The notes under the pieces: model-generated | The model's database searches: none | What the model was told of the DNA's origin: nothing | The model's input: only the letters and a program-made list of their open reading frames with translations | Part shown: piece after piece, positions 21,062-31,566 of the stretch | Layout: every line of letters begins with the position of its first letter | Position numbering within the stretch: the stretch's first letter is position 1 | DNA from: Sphingomonas sp. NFR04 | GTDB lineage: Bacteria > Pseudomonadota > Alphaproteobacteria > Sphingomonadales > Sphingomonadaceae | Length of the DNA stretch: 64,000 nt | Direction: 5' to 3' | NCBI RefSeq assembly: GCF_900114095.1 | Contig: NZ_FORV01000003.1 | Coordinates: 471,822 to 535,821, forward strand | Translations under genes and position numbers: made by a program

Positions 21062-21736
21062 TCACACATATTTCAGGCCCATCGCTTCGAGCTTCGGCCG
21101 CATATTGTAGATGTCGAGCCCGAGTTCGCCCGCCGCCAGCCGCTTGCGCCGGGCCTCCTCGGACGCCTCGCGCGCCTGCGCCTTTTCCAAAACCGCAGCC
21201 GCACTTGCACGGGGCACGACGCACACGCCGTCGTCGTCCGCCACGATCACGTCGCCCGCGTTCACCAGCGCATTGGCGCAGACGACCGGCACGTTGACCG
21301 AGCCGAGCGTCGCCTTGATCGTCCCTTGCGCATGCACCGCCTTGGACCAGACCGGAAAGCCCATCGCGGTCAGGTCGCGCACGTCCCGCACGCCCGCATC
21401 GATGATCAGCCCGCGACAGCCGCGCGCCTGCGCCGAGGTGGCGAGCAGGTCGCCGAAATAGCCGTCGGTGCACGGGCTGGTGGGGGCGAGCACCAGGATG
21501 TCGCCGTCGCGCAACTGCTCGATCGCGACATGCACCATCCAATTGTCGCCGGGCGGCGCGTAGATGGTGACGGCACTGCCCGCGATCCGCGCGCCCACGT
21601 ATATGGGCCGCATGTGCGGGGCGAGCAGCCCGGTGCGGCCCTGCGCCTCATGCACCGTGGCGACGCCGGCATGGGCGAGGCCGTCGATCACCGCAGGATC
21701 GGCGCGTTCGATGGTCTGGACGACGATGCCCGACAT
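21062..21736 (-). CDS. ligK: 4-carboxy-4-hydroxy-2-oxoadipate aldolase LigK (RraA-like)
   Basis: A 224-residue class II aldolase with the RraA fold. It splits 4-carboxy-4-hydroxy-2-oxoadipate into pyruvate and oxaloacetate, the last step of protocatechuate 4,5-cleavage. The family signature with the catalytic Arg-Asp reads [16 protein letters not shown] (about residues 104-119), preceded by [11 protein letters not shown] (about 92-102). It is the first gene of the leftward ligK-ligU-ligI unit and is divergent from ligR, with a LysR-type box in the shared intergenic region. Length and context agree with SYK-6 LigK. Confidence 0.92.
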   Translation of the reverse strand: MSGIVVQTIERADPAVIDGLAHAGVATVHEAQGRTGLLAPHMRPIYVGARIAGSAVTIYAPPGDNWMVHVAIEQLRDGDILVLAPTSPCTDGYFGDLLATSAQARGCRGLIIDAGVRDVRDLTAMGFPVWSKAVHAQGTIKATLGSVNVPVVCANALVNAGDVIVADDDGVCVVPRASAAAVLEKAQAREASEEARRKRLAAGELGLDIYNMRPKLEAMGLKYV

Positions 21737-21813
21737 GGCAGCTCCTCTTGGATCTTCGCCGGTGGCGGTGCGCGTTTAGGGCGGCGGCATCCAATCGGAA
21801 GGATGGCAGGGTC

Positions 21814-21829
21814 ATTAGTTTTTGCTAAT
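21814..21829. promoter_or_regulatory. LysR-type operator between ligK and ligR
   Basis: ATTAG-N6-CTAAT, a perfect 5-bp inverted repeat that contains the T-N11-A pattern of LysR-type regulator sites. It lies 8 bp before the ligR GTG and 78 bp before the ligK start, in the right place for both autoregulation and activation of ligK. Confidence 0.6.
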
Positions 21830-21837
21830 CGTCGTTT

Positions 21838-22995
21838 GTGCAGGTCGATCAGCTCAATATCCGCCACCTCGCCGCCATGGCTGCTGCGGTGCGGCTGGGC
21901 AGCGTCAGCCGCGCGGCGGAGGCGGTGAATCTCACCCAGCCGGCGGCGACGCAGGGCATCGCCAAGCTGGAGGCGCAGCTGGGGATCGCGCTGTTCGAGC
22001 GGCGCGCGACGGGCATGGTACCCACCGAGGCCGCCGCCCGGCTCGCCCCGCGGGTGGAGGCGGCGCTGCGGCTGATCGGCAGCAACCGGGTGACGGCGGC
22101 GCAGCTGCGCGCGTTCGTCGCGCTGGCGCAGCAGGGGAGCTACCCGGCGGCGGCGCAGGCGGCGGGCGTGACGGTTTCCTCGCTGCACCGCGCGGTCGGC
22201 GATCTCGGGCTGGCGCTGGGGCAACGGCTGGTCGACCGGCGGGGGCGGGGGCTGGTGCTCACCCATTATGGGGTGCAGGTGGCGCGGCGGCTGCGGCTGG
22301 CGCTCGCCGAGCTGCGCGCGGGGGTGGAGGATCTCGGCGAGTTGGTCGGGCGCAGTGCCGGCCGCATCTCGATCGGCGCGATGCCGCTCTGCCGGGCAAG
22401 GCTGTTGCCCCATGCGATCAACGCCTTCCGCCGCGACCATGCGGGCATCGACCTGCTGATCCACGAAGGCGCGCATGGCGAGCTGGTGGGACCCTTGCGC
22501 GACGGCGAAGTCGACCTGATGATCGGCGCGCTGCGCGATCCCGAGACGCTGGGGCCGGACCTGGTCCAGGCGCGGCTGTTCGACGACCGGCCGACGATCA
22601 TCGCCCGCGCCGGGCATCCGCTGGCGGCCGCGCCCGATCGGCTCACGGCGCTGCACCGCCATGGCTGGATCGTGCCCCCCGAGGGTACGCCGCTGCGCAG
22701 CTTGTGGCGCAACCTGTTTGCCGCGATCGGCGGGCCGTTGCCGCCGGTGCCGATCGAATGCGGCTCGGTGATGACGATCCGCGAGCTGCTCCAGGCCGGG
22801 GACGAGCTGACCCTGCTCTCGGTGGACCAGCTCTCGGTGGAACTGGCCAGCGGGCTGCTCGTCGATCTGGGGCCGGCGCCCGGCGCGGTCACGCGGACGA
22901 TCGGCGTGACCCACCGCGCCGACTGGCGGCCCACCCGCGCACAGGCCGCTTTCCTGGCGACGCTCCATGCCTCGGCGGCAACGCTCTATACGTAA
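21838..22995 (+). CDS. ligR: LysR-type regulator of protocatechuate genes, LigR-like
   Basis: A 385-residue LysR-type transcriptional regulator, longer than the usual 300 because of an extended second helix-turn-helix-like region. The N-terminal winged helix covers about residues 1-65 (SVSRAAEAVNLTQPAATQGIAKLEAQLG); the segment at about 90-140 looks like a repeat of it. The effector domain runs from about 165 to 385 and would sense protocatechuate or gallate as LigR does in SYK-6. GTG start at 21838. It sits between the two halves of the pathway, divergent from ligK and upstream of ligJABC. Confidence 0.85.
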   Translation: MQVDQLNIRHLAAMAAAVRLGSVSRAAEAVNLTQPAATQGIAKLEAQLGIALFERRATGMVPTEAAARLAPRVEAALRLIGSNRVTAAQLRAFVALAQQGSYPAAAQAAGVTVSSLHRAVGDLGLALGQRLVDRRGRGLVLTHYGVQVARRLRLALAELRAGVEDLGELVGRSAGRISIGAMPLCRARLLPHAINAFRRDHAGIDLLIHEGAHGELVGPLRDGEVDLMIGALRDPETLGPDLVQARLFDDRPTIIARAGHPLAAAPDRLTALHRHGWIVPPEGTPLRSLWRNLFAAIGGPLPPVPIECGSVMTIRELLQAGDELTLLSVDQLSVELASGLLVDLGPAPGAVTRTIGVTHRADWRPTRAQAAFLATLHASAATLYT

Positions 22996-23058
22996 AAACT
23001 TATAGCGGGGCGGCGGATTCGATTGGTGACCCCGACGCGGCTCGGCCATGCCGAACCC

Positions 23059-23931
23059 ATGCAAGACAGGATCGCCCTGATCGGCTTTGGAGAGGCGGGT
23101 TCGACCTTCGCGCGCGCCGGCGGCTGGGAAACCGATGCGCGGGTGTTCGATCGCAAGACCGACGGCGCCGATGCCGCCGCGATGCGCGAGCGCTATGCCG
23201 AGGCCGGCATCGAGGGCGCCGCGACGCCGGCCGAAGCACTGGCCGACCGCCCGCTCGTCCTGTCGCTCGTCACCGCCGATCAGGCGCTGGCCGTCGCGCA
23301 AGCCGCCGCGCCGCATCTGGCCCCGGGCGCGCTCTACTGCGACGGCAACAGCGTCGCACCGCAGACCAAGCAGGCGGCCGCGCGGGCGGTGGCCACGGCG
23401 GGCGCACACTATGTCGACCTTGCCATCCTCGCGCCGGTCGATCCCGCGCGCCTGGCGGTGCCGTTGCTGCTGAGCGGGGCGCAGGCCGAAGCCGCGGCGG
23501 CGGCGCTGGCCCGGCTCGGCTTCCAGAATCTCAGCATCGTCGGCGACGCGGTCGGTCGTGCCTCGTCGATCAAGATGATCCGGTCAGTAATGGTGAAGGG
23601 CATCGAGGCGCTGACCGCGGAATGCGTGTTGGCGGCCGAGGCGGCGGGCGTGCGCGACGCGGTGCTCGCCTCGCTCGACGCCAGCGAGCGCCCCCGGCCC
23701 TGGGAAGCGCGCGCCGATTACAATCTCGATCGCATGCTGATCCACGGGCTGCGCCGCGCCGCCGAGATGGAGGAAGTGGTCAAGACCCTGGAAGCGCTGG
23801 GCACCGGCGCCGCCATGACCCGCGGCACCGTCGAGCGCCAGCGCGCGATCGGCACGCTCGGGCTCGGCACCCCGCCCGAGGGGCTGGCGGAGAAGCTCGC
23901 CGCGATCGAGGAGAGGACGAAACCCGCATGA
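23059..23931 (+). CDS. NAD(P)-binding DUF1932 dehydrogenase, role in lig operon unknown
   Basis: About 290 residues from ATG 23059 (a TTG at 23023 is possible). The Rossmann motif IALIGFGEAGSTFA lies at about residues 5-18, a 6-phosphogluconate-dehydrogenase-like core follows, and a DUF1932 helical domain spans about 185-260 (SSIKMIRSVMVKGIEAL and beyond). Relatives are beta-hydroxyacid dehydrogenases. It overlaps ligJ as ATGA, so it belongs to the catabolic operon, yet the standard pathway needs no such enzyme: the semialdehyde dehydrogenase step is done by LigC. It may oxidise or reduce a side product or a methylated or hydroxylated analogue, but that is speculation. Confidence 0.8.
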   Translation: MQDRIALIGFGEAGSTFARAGGWETDARVFDRKTDGADAAAMRERYAEAGIEGAATPAEALADRPLVLSLVTADQALAVAQAAAPHLAPGALYCDGNSVAPQTKQAAARAVATAGAHYVDLAILAPVDPARLAVPLLLSGAQAEAAAAALARLGFQNLSIVGDAVGRASSIKMIRSVMVKGIEALTAECVLAAEAAGVRDAVLASLDASERPRPWEARADYNLDRMLIHGLRRAAEMEEVVKTLEALGTGAAMTRGTVERQRAIGTLGLGTPPEGLAEKLAAIEERTKPA

Positions 23932-24949
23932 CGATGATCATCGACTGTCACGGCCACTACACCGTGCTGCCCAAGGCGCACGACGCCTGGCGCGAGGCGC
24001 AGAAGGCGGCGTTCAAGGCCGGCGAGACCCCGCCGCCCTATCCCGAGGTCAGCGACGACGAGATCCGCACGACGATCGAGTCCAACCAGCTCCGCCTGAT
24101 CCAGGAGCGCGGCGCCGACCTGACGATCTTCTCGCCCCGCGCCTCGGCGATGGCCCCGCATGTCGGCGACGAGGGCGTGGCGAAGGAATGGGCGCGCCGC
24201 TGCAACGACCTGATCGCGCGCGTCGTCGGCCTGTTCCCCGAGACCTTCGTCGGCGTGTGCATGCTGCCGCAGAGCCCCAAGGCCGATATGCAGGGCTCGA
24301 TCGCGGAGCTGGAGCGCTGCGTCACCGAGCTCGGCTTCATCGGCTGCAACCTCAATCCCGATCCCGGCGGCGGGCACTTCACCCATCCGCCGCTGACCGA
24401 CCGTTACTGGTACCCCTTCTACGAGAAGATGGTGGAACTGGACGTACCGGCGATGATCCACGTCTCGGGCAGCTGCAACCCGGCGATGCACGCGACCGGC
24501 GGCTATTACATCGCGGCGGACACGATCGCGTTCATGCAGCTGCTCGAAGGTGATCTGTTCAAGGATTTCCCGACGCTGCGCTTCATCATTCCCCATGGCG
24601 GCGGCGCGGTGCCCTATCACTGGGGCCGCTATCGCGGGCTGGCGGACATGCTCAAGAAGCCGTCGCTCGACACGCACCTGATGCACAACATCTTCTTCGA
24701 TACCTGCGTCTATCACCAGCCGGGCATCAACCTGCTCGCGGACGTGATCGACACGAAGAACATCCTGTTTGGCTCGGAGATGGTCGGGGCTGTGCGCGGC
24801 ATCGATCCCACCACCGGGCAGTATTTCGACGATACCAAGCGCTATGTGGATGCGCTCAACCTGGCCGAGGCGGCGCGCCACGCGATCTTCGAGGGCAATG
24901 CCCGCCGGGTGTTTCCGCGGCTCGACGCCCAGCTGAAGGCGCGCGGGCT

Positions 24950-24953
<4 letters not shown>
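23928..24953 (+). CDS. ligJ: 4-oxalomesaconate hydratase LigJ
   Basis: A 341-residue amidohydrolase-superfamily (ACMSD-like) hydratase, the same length as SYK-6 LigJ. It adds water to the LigU product to give 4-carboxy-4-hydroxy-2-oxoadipate. The N-terminal MIIDCHGHYT carries the HxH metal ligands (about residues 3-12); MIHVSGSCNPAMHATGG (about 177-193) and IIPHGGGAVPYHWGRY (about 221-236) carry the remaining metal and substrate residues. It starts in an ATGA overlap with the preceding dehydrogenase gene and ends in a GTGA overlap with ligA. Confidence 0.92.
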
Positions 24954-26205
<1,252 letters not shown>

Positions 26206-26228
26206 TCCAAGACTTACAGGAGACCTCC

Positions 26229-27170
26229 ATGCGTATTGCCCTGGCCGGCGCCGGCGCGTTCGGCGAAAAGCATCTCGACGGCCTGCAGAAGATCGACGGG
26301 GTGGAGATCACCTCGATCATCAGCCGCACCGCCGAGCAAGCCGAAGCGGTCGCCGAGAAATACGGCGCCAAGCATCATTCGACGGAGCTGGAAGATGCGC
26401 TCGCCCGCGACGATGTCGACGCGGTGATCCTTTGCACGCCCACCCAGATGCACGCCGAACAGGCGATCGCCTGCATGAACGCCGGCAAGCACGTCCAGGT
26501 CGAGATCCCGCTCGCGGACAGCTGGGCGGATTCGCAGGCGGTGCTCGCCAAACAGCAGGAGACGGGGCTGGTCTGCATGGTCGGCCACACCCGGCGCTTC
26601 AATCCGAGCCACCAATGGGTCCACAACCGCATCACCGCAGGCGAGATCGCGGTCCAGCAAATGGACGTGCAGACCTATTTCTTCCGCCGCAAGAACATCA
26701 ACGCCAAGGGCCAGCCGCGCAGCTGGACCGACCATCTGCTGTGGCACCATGCCGCGCACACGGTGGACCTGTTCGCCTATCAGGCCGGCAAGATCGTCCA
26801 GGCGCATGCGGTGCAGGGGCCGATCCACCCCGAGCTCGGCATCGCGATGGACATGTCGATCCAGCTAAAGAGCGAAAGCGGCGCGATCTGCACCCTGTCG
26901 CTCAGCTTCAACAATGACGGGCCGCTGGGCACCTTCTTCCGCTATATCTGCGACAATGGCACCTATATCGCCCGCTACGACGATCTGGTGAACGGCAAGG
27001 AAGAACCGATCGACGTCAGCAAGGTCGATGTGTCGATGAACGGCATCGAGCTGCAGGACCGGGAATTCGTCGCCGCGATCCGCGAAGGGCGCGAGCCGAA
27101 CAGCTCGGTCGCCCAGGTGTTCGATTGCTACCGCGTGCTCGGGCAGCTCGAGACCCAGCTGGCCGGCTGA
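26229..27170 (+). CDS. ligC: 4-carboxy-2-hydroxymuconate-6-semialdehyde dehydrogenase LigC
   Basis: A 313-residue Gfo/Idh/MocA-type NADP-dependent dehydrogenase. It oxidises the hemiacetal form of the LigAB product to 2-pyrone-4,6-dicarboxylate, the substrate of LigI. The Rossmann motif IALAGAGAFGEKHL spans residues 3-16, the family EKP-like motif is EIPLADSW at about 94-101, and MVGHTRRFNPSHQ sits at about 118-130. AGGAG stands about 8 nt before the ATG. It ends the rightward operon. Confidence 0.93.
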   Translation: MRIALAGAGAFGEKHLDGLQKIDGVEITSIISRTAEQAEAVAEKYGAKHHSTELEDALARDDVDAVILCTPTQMHAEQAIACMNAGKHVQVEIPLADSWADSQAVLAKQQETGLVCMVGHTRRFNPSHQWVHNRITAGEIAVQQMDVQTYFFRRKNINAKGQPRSWTDHLLWHHAAHTVDLFAYQAGKIVQAHAVQGPIHPELGIAMDMSIQLKSESGAICTLSLSFNNDGPLGTFFRYICDNGTYIARYDDLVNGKEEPIDVSKVDVSMNGIELQDREFVAAIREGREPNSSVAQVFDCYRVLGQLETQLAG

Positions 27171-27174
27171 GGAT

Positions 27175-29769
27175 TCAGCGGACGCCGAGCAGGGTCAGCG
27201 CACGGGCGAGATCGGCCTGGCGGAAGGGCTTGGGGAGATGCGCGAAGTCGCGCCCCAGCCCTTCGACATCGGCATAGCCCGAGACGATCAGCGTCGGCAG
27301 CGTGCCGAGCCGCGCCTGCACCGTGCGGGCGAGATCGGTGCCGGTCATCCCCGGCATCAGGTGATCGGTGACGAGCAGGTCGGGCACCAGCCCCCGGTCG
27401 AGCATGCCGAGCGCCGCCTCGGCCGAATCCGCCAGCTGCACCTGATAGCCGAGGGCGCGGAGCATCTCTGCCGCCGTGCCGCGGACGATATCCTCGTCGT
27501 CGACCAGCAGCACCATGCCGGCGCCGTCATGGGGCTCGTGGCGCTGCGGCGCCTCGATGGCGGCAAGCGCTTCGGCGCTGACCGGCAGCCACAGCTCGAC
27601 TTCGGTGCCTTCGCCGAGGCGGCTCGACAGCCCCATCGTGCCGCCCAGCTGGCTCGCAAGCCCGTGGACCATCGACAGGCCGAGCCCGGTGCCGCGCCCG
27701 ACGCCCTTGGTGGAGAAGAAGGGCTCGATCGCCCGGGCGAGGGTGGCGGCGTCCATCCCCGAGCCGGTATCGCGCACCGCCAGCCGCACATAGCACCCTT
27801 CGGCAAGCGGCGTCGGCGCCTCGGCGGCCGCGCCGAGCCCCAGCCGCACTTCGAGCGCGCCGCCGTCCGGCATCGCATCGCGCGCGTTCACCGCCAGGTT
27901 GAGCAGCGCCATTTCCAGCTGGTTGGCATCGGCATGGGCGGGCGGCAGCGTCTCGGGCTTGCTGACCGACAGCGCGATCTTGGGGCCGAGCGTGCTGGCG
28001 AGCAGCGGCACCATGCCGTCGACCAGCGCCGCCATGTCCACCGGCGCGGGCTGGAGCGGCTGGCGGCGGGCGAAGGCGAGCAGCCGCTGGACGAGCGTGC
28101 TCGCCCGCTCGGCCGAGCGCATCGCGCCATCGAGCAACCGGTGCAGCACCGGATCGTCGCCGCGCTTGCGCAGGATCAGGTCGAGGCTGCCGATGATCGG
28201 GGTCAGCAGATTGTTGAAGTCATGCGCGACGCCGCCGGTCAGCTGGCCCATCGCCTCCATCTTCTGGCTCTGGCGCAGTGCCGCCTCGGTCTCGTGCAGC
28301 GCGGCGGTGCGTTCCTCGACGCGGCGCTCCAGCGTCTCGTTGGCGGCGCGCACGTCGGCGAGCAGCCCGGCATTGTCGATCGCCACCGCGGCCTGGGCGG
28401 CGAGGCTGCGCGCCAGTTCCTCGTGCCGCGCGGTGAATCGCCCGGGTAGCGGATGGCCGAACAGCAGCCCGCCCAGCACCGAGCGATCGCGCGACACCAC
28501 CGGCACGGCCAGATAGCTGGTGACCACGGGATGGCCCGGCGGCATGCCGTGATGCGGCGCGTTGCGGCCATAGTCGGCTTCGCGCGTCACGTCATCGGAG
28601 CGCATCACCACATTGTGGAAGATCGGCTTGAAAATGGCGGTGGCGCGCGGGCGCCCCAGCGCTTCGAAGCGCGCGCGGTCCTCGCCGGAGAGCGTGAACA
28701 GGTGGAGACGCTCGCCGCTCTCGTCCATCACATTGTGGAAGAAGGCGCCGACGCTGGCGCCGGTGAGCGCAACCCCGGCATCGGTGAGCATCTGCACCAG
28801 CCGTTCGAGGTCGTGTTCGGCCGAAAGCGCCGCGCCGACACGGTTGAGCGTCTCCAGCGCGACTTGGGCGCGGCGCTCCTCGGTCACGTCCTCGCAGGAG
28901 ATCGCGATCTGGTGGACCTTGCCGTCCCAGTCATAGATCGGCACCCAGTTCTGCCGCCAGGTGGAGGTGCCGTCGGGCCGCCCCCGCGTCGCCCCGGTGA
29001 TCTCGATGCCGAGCAGTGGCTCGCCGCCCAGCACCCGCAATAGTGTCGCCACCACCTGCTCGCCGAGTTCGGGGACGATCTCGCTGACATGGCGGCCGAT
29101 ATGGTCGGCGATGGGTAGGCCGTTCCATTCGGCGAGCTGGCGGTTGATCCGCAGATAGCGCAGATCGGTGTCGAGCACCGCCAGCCCCACCGGCGAGTTG
29201 TCGTACATCACCGCAAGCTCGTCGGCCTGTTCGCGGGCCAGCCCCTCGCTGGCACGCAGCGCCGCCTCGCTTTCGCGCAGCCGGCGATCGGCTTTGACTC
29301 GCTCGGTCGTCTCGGAGACCACCGACATCACCCCGCCGACCGCCCCGTCCGCATCGAGCACGGGAGAAAGCGAAATGTCGAAATAGACGATTTCGCCGAA
29401 GCCATAGCGTTCGGTGTAGAAGCGGCGGTCGCGTGCCGAGAGCGTCTTGCCGGTCCTGCGGACATGGTCGAGCATCGGCCCCAGCTCGTCCCAGGTCTCG
29501 GCCCAATAAGGCTGTGCCGGGTTGCCGAGCGCTTGCGGATGCTTGTTGCCGATCGTCTGGGCATAGGCGGGGTTGTAGAGCGCGACATAGTCGGGCCCCC
29601 AGAAGATCGCGATCTGGGCATGCGAGGGCAGCATCAGCAGCAGCGCGTCGCGCAGGCTGCGGGGCCAGCTCTCGGGCGGGCCGAGCGGCGAATCACGCCA
29701 GTCCCGCGCCGCGATCAGTCGATCGAGCGGTGCCGTGCCGGGGGCATCAAGGCCCGCCGGCGGGTTCAT
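27175..29769 (-). CDS. Hybrid histidine kinase with PAS, PAS and GAF sensor domains
   Basis: An 864-residue soluble hybrid sensor kinase without membrane helices. PAS domains cover about residues 45-160 and 180-300, GAF about 305-470, and a coiled coil about 473-500. The HisKA phospho-acceptor is His516 in GVAHDFNN, then the HATPase domain (about 620-740, with GRGTGLGLSMVHG). A C-terminal receiver follows (about 755-864, VDDEDIVRG acidic pocket and phospho-acceptor Asp in LLVTDHLMPG). Its ATG overlaps the stop of the LOV kinase as ATGA, so the two kinases are made from one message and could work on a common output. No separate response regulator is adjacent. Stimulus unknown. Confidence 0.85.
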   Translation of the reverse strand: MNPPAGLDAPGTAPLDRLIAARDWRDSPLGPPESWPRSLRDALLLMLPSHAQIAIFWGPDYVALYNPAYAQTIGNKHPQALGNPAQPYWAETWDELGPMLDHVRRTGKTLSARDRRFYTERYGFGEIVYFDISLSPVLDADGAVGGVMSVVSETTERVKADRRLRESEAALRASEGLAREQADELAVMYDNSPVGLAVLDTDLRYLRINRQLAEWNGLPIADHIGRHVSEIVPELGEQVVATLLRVLGGEPLLGIEITGATRGRPDGTSTWRQNWVPIYDWDGKVHQIAISCEDVTEERRAQVALETLNRVGAALSAEHDLERLVQMLTDAGVALTGASVGAFFHNVMDESGERLHLFTLSGEDRARFEALGRPRATAIFKPIFHNVVMRSDDVTREADYGRNAPHHGMPPGHPVVTSYLAVPVVSRDRSVLGGLLFGHPLPGRFTARHEELARSLAAQAAVAIDNAGLLADVRAANETLERRVEERTAALHETEAALRQSQKMEAMGQLTGGVAHDFNNLLTPIIGSLDLILRKRGDDPVLHRLLDGAMRSAERASTLVQRLLAFARRQPLQPAPVDMAALVDGMVPLLASTLGPKIALSVSKPETLPPAHADANQLEMALLNLAVNARDAMPDGGALEVRLGLGAAAEAPTPLAEGCYVRLAVRDTGSGMDAATLARAIEPFFSTKGVGRGTGLGLSMVHGLASQLGGTMGLSSRLGEGTEVELWLPVSAEALAAIEAPQRHEPHDGAGMVLLVDDEDIVRGTAAEMLRALGYQVQLADSAEAALGMLDRGLVPDLLVTDHLMPGMTGTDLARTVQARLGTLPTLIVSGYADVEGLGRDFAHLPKPFRQADLARALTLLGVR

Positions 29770-31475
29770 CCCTCGGCGGGCACGATCGGATTGATGTCGC
29801 GGCGGGGACCCGTCGTACGCCGGTCGAGCGCGGCGCGGATGCGATCGGCCAGCTGCTCGCGGCGATAGGGCTTGCCGATCACGTCGAGGTTCGAACCGCG
29901 CGGGATGTCGGCGACGAGGTCCTCGTTATAGCCGGTGGTCATCAGCACCGGCGTGTCGGGATGGGTCTCGCGGAACTGCTCGACCAGTTCGAGCCCGCTC
30001 ATGCCGCCGGGCATGACGATGTCGGTGAACAGCAGGTCGATCGTCTCGGTCTTGAGCCGCTCCAGCGCCTCCTCGCCGCTGGCGGCGAGTACGACGCGGT
30101 AGCCGAGCGCGGCGATCTGCTCCTGCGCCAGCGCGCGGACGTCGTCGCTGTCCTCGACCAGCAGGATGGTCTCGCTGCCGCCGGTGGCGCCCTTGCCGAG
30201 CGCTGCCTTGGGTGCGGGGGCGGAGGGCGTCGCGCCGGTCATCGCATTGGCAACCGGGAACAGCATGCGGATCTCGGTCCCCTCGCCGGGCGCGCTGTCG
30301 ATCTCCAGACGCCCCAGCGATTGCTGGACGAAACCATGCACCATCGCAAGGCCCAGCCCGGTGCCGCGCTCGGCGCCCTTGGTGGTGAAGAAGGGCTCGG
30401 TCGCGCGGCGGCGGACATCCTCGGGCATGCCGGTGCCTTCGTCGCGGATGGTTAGGACGACATAGTCCCCCTCGGGCAGCTGGTGCATCGGCGCATCGCC
30501 GTTGAGCTTCCACAGCCGCGTCGCGATGGTGACGGTACCGCCCTTGGGCATGGCGTCACGCGCGTTGAGCAGCACGTTGAGGATCGCCATTTCCAGATGG
30601 GTGGGATCGATCTGCACTGCCGGCAGCCGCCGCTCGAGCGCCGTGACCAGCCGGATCTGCGCGCCGACGGTGTTGTCGAGCAGGTCGCCGAAGTCGTGGA
30701 TCAGCTGGTTCATGTCCACGGTCTTGGGCTCCAGCCGGGTCTTGCGCGCGAAGGCGAGCAGCTGGCGGGTGAGCTTCGATCCGCGATCGGCGGCGCGCGC
30801 GGCGTTGTTGAGCAGCCGCTGGTGCCGGTCGTCCTCGGTCTGGCTGGCGACGATGTCGACATTGCCCGACACGACCTGGAGCAGGTTGTTGAAATCGTGC
30901 GCCAGGCCGGCGGTGAGCTGGCCGATCGCCTCCATCTTCTGTGCCTGGCGGAACGCCTGTTCGGACTCGCGCCGCCGCGTCACGTCGAGCTGGCTGGCGA
31001 AGAAATAGAGCAGCTCGCCATCGGGCCCGAGCACCGGCGCGATGAACACCGCGTTCCAGAACGAGCTGCCGTCGCGACGATAGTTGATCAGCTCCAGCGC
31101 GATCGCTTCCTTGGCCTCGATCGCGGCGCGCAGCTCGGCGACCGAATCGCGATCGGTCTCGGCGCCCTGGAGGAAGCGGCAGTTGCGGCCGAGGATCTCG
31201 TGTTCCTCATAGCCGGTGAGGTCGAGGAACGCCTTGTTGGCGAAGACGATCGGGTTGTCCGGCTGGTTCGGATCGGTGAGCGTCATCGGCATCCGCGTCA
31301 TCTGCAGCGCGGCGAAGAATACGGTGCTGCGATCGCCCAAACCGGGCGTACCGATGACGGCACGCTTCCAGTGGTGCGTCGGATGATTGCCCGTCGGGCT
31401 GTAGGAGGTCGAGTCGTTCAGATCGCCGGCCGATTCCCCGGTCGCGGCGGGCTTATGCTCGTCGTCATTCTGCAC
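29766..31475 (-). CDS. LOV-domain (blue-light) hybrid histidine kinase
   Basis: A 569-residue protein from GTG 31475, which has GAGGAAG 8 nt upstream. A LOV photosensor spans about residues 60-168: the flavin-adduct motif GRNCRFLQ places the reactive Cys at 99, NYRRDGSSFWN at 131-141 binds FMN, and the signalling Gln is at 162 in SQLDVT. HisKA follows with the phospho-acceptor His193 (GLAHDFNN), then HATPase (about 295-410, GTGLGLAMVHG), and a receiver with phospho-acceptor Asp485 (LLFTDIVMPGG). In this family, blue light forms a Cys-FMN adduct that changes kinase activity. Light-controlled LOV kinases regulate the general stress response in several alphaproteobacteria. Confidence 0.9.
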   Translation of the reverse strand: MQNDDEHKPAATGESAGDLNDSTSYSPTGNHPTHHWKRAVIGTPGLGDRSTVFFAALQMTRMPMTLTDPNQPDNPIVFANKAFLDLTGYEEHEILGRNCRFLQGAETDRDSVAELRAAIEAKEAIALELINYRRDGSSFWNAVFIAPVLGPDGELLYFFASQLDVTRRRESEQAFRQAQKMEAIGQLTAGLAHDFNNLLQVVSGNVDIVASQTEDDRHQRLLNNAARAADRGSKLTRQLLAFARKTRLEPKTVDMNQLIHDFGDLLDNTVGAQIRLVTALERRLPAVQIDPTHLEMAILNVLLNARDAMPKGGTVTIATRLWKLNGDAPMHQLPEGDYVVLTIRDEGTGMPEDVRRRATEPFFTTKGAERGTGLGLAMVHGFVQQSLGRLEIDSAPGEGTEIRMLFPVANAMTGATPSAPAPKAALGKGATGGSETILLVEDSDDVRALAQEQIAALGYRVVLAASGEEALERLKTETIDLLFTDIVMPGGMSGLELVEQFRETHPDTPVLMTTGYNEDLVADIPRGSNLDVIGKPYRREQLADRIRAALDRRTTGPRRDINPIVPAEG

Positions 31476-31520
31476 GCGTCTGGCTTCCTCGTGATCACAG
31501 CAACCCGCCAGACAAATGCG

Positions 31521-31535
31521 CGAAACGCCGTTTCG
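31521..31535. promoter_or_regulatory. Inverted repeat upstream of LOV kinase
   Basis: CGAAAC-GCC-GTTTCG, a perfect 6-bp inverted repeat 46 bp upstream of the LOV kinase start. It lies in the 91-bp gap between the HAD gene stop and the kinase start on the same strand. It may be an operator; nothing else in the gap is recognisable. Confidence 0.3.
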
Positions 31536-31566
31536 GTTGCGAACCTTCTGGAAGCGTAGGGAAAAG

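Noticed and set aside
21822..23927. Long open frame running across ligR and the DUF1932 gene into ligJ
   Set aside because: It is a shadow frame in high-GC DNA; the real ligJ begins at 23928 with the family N-terminus.
23059..23931. DUF1932 gene as ligC
   Set aside because: LigC in SYK-6 is a Gfo/Idh/MocA-type protein, which matches the gene at 26229-27170.
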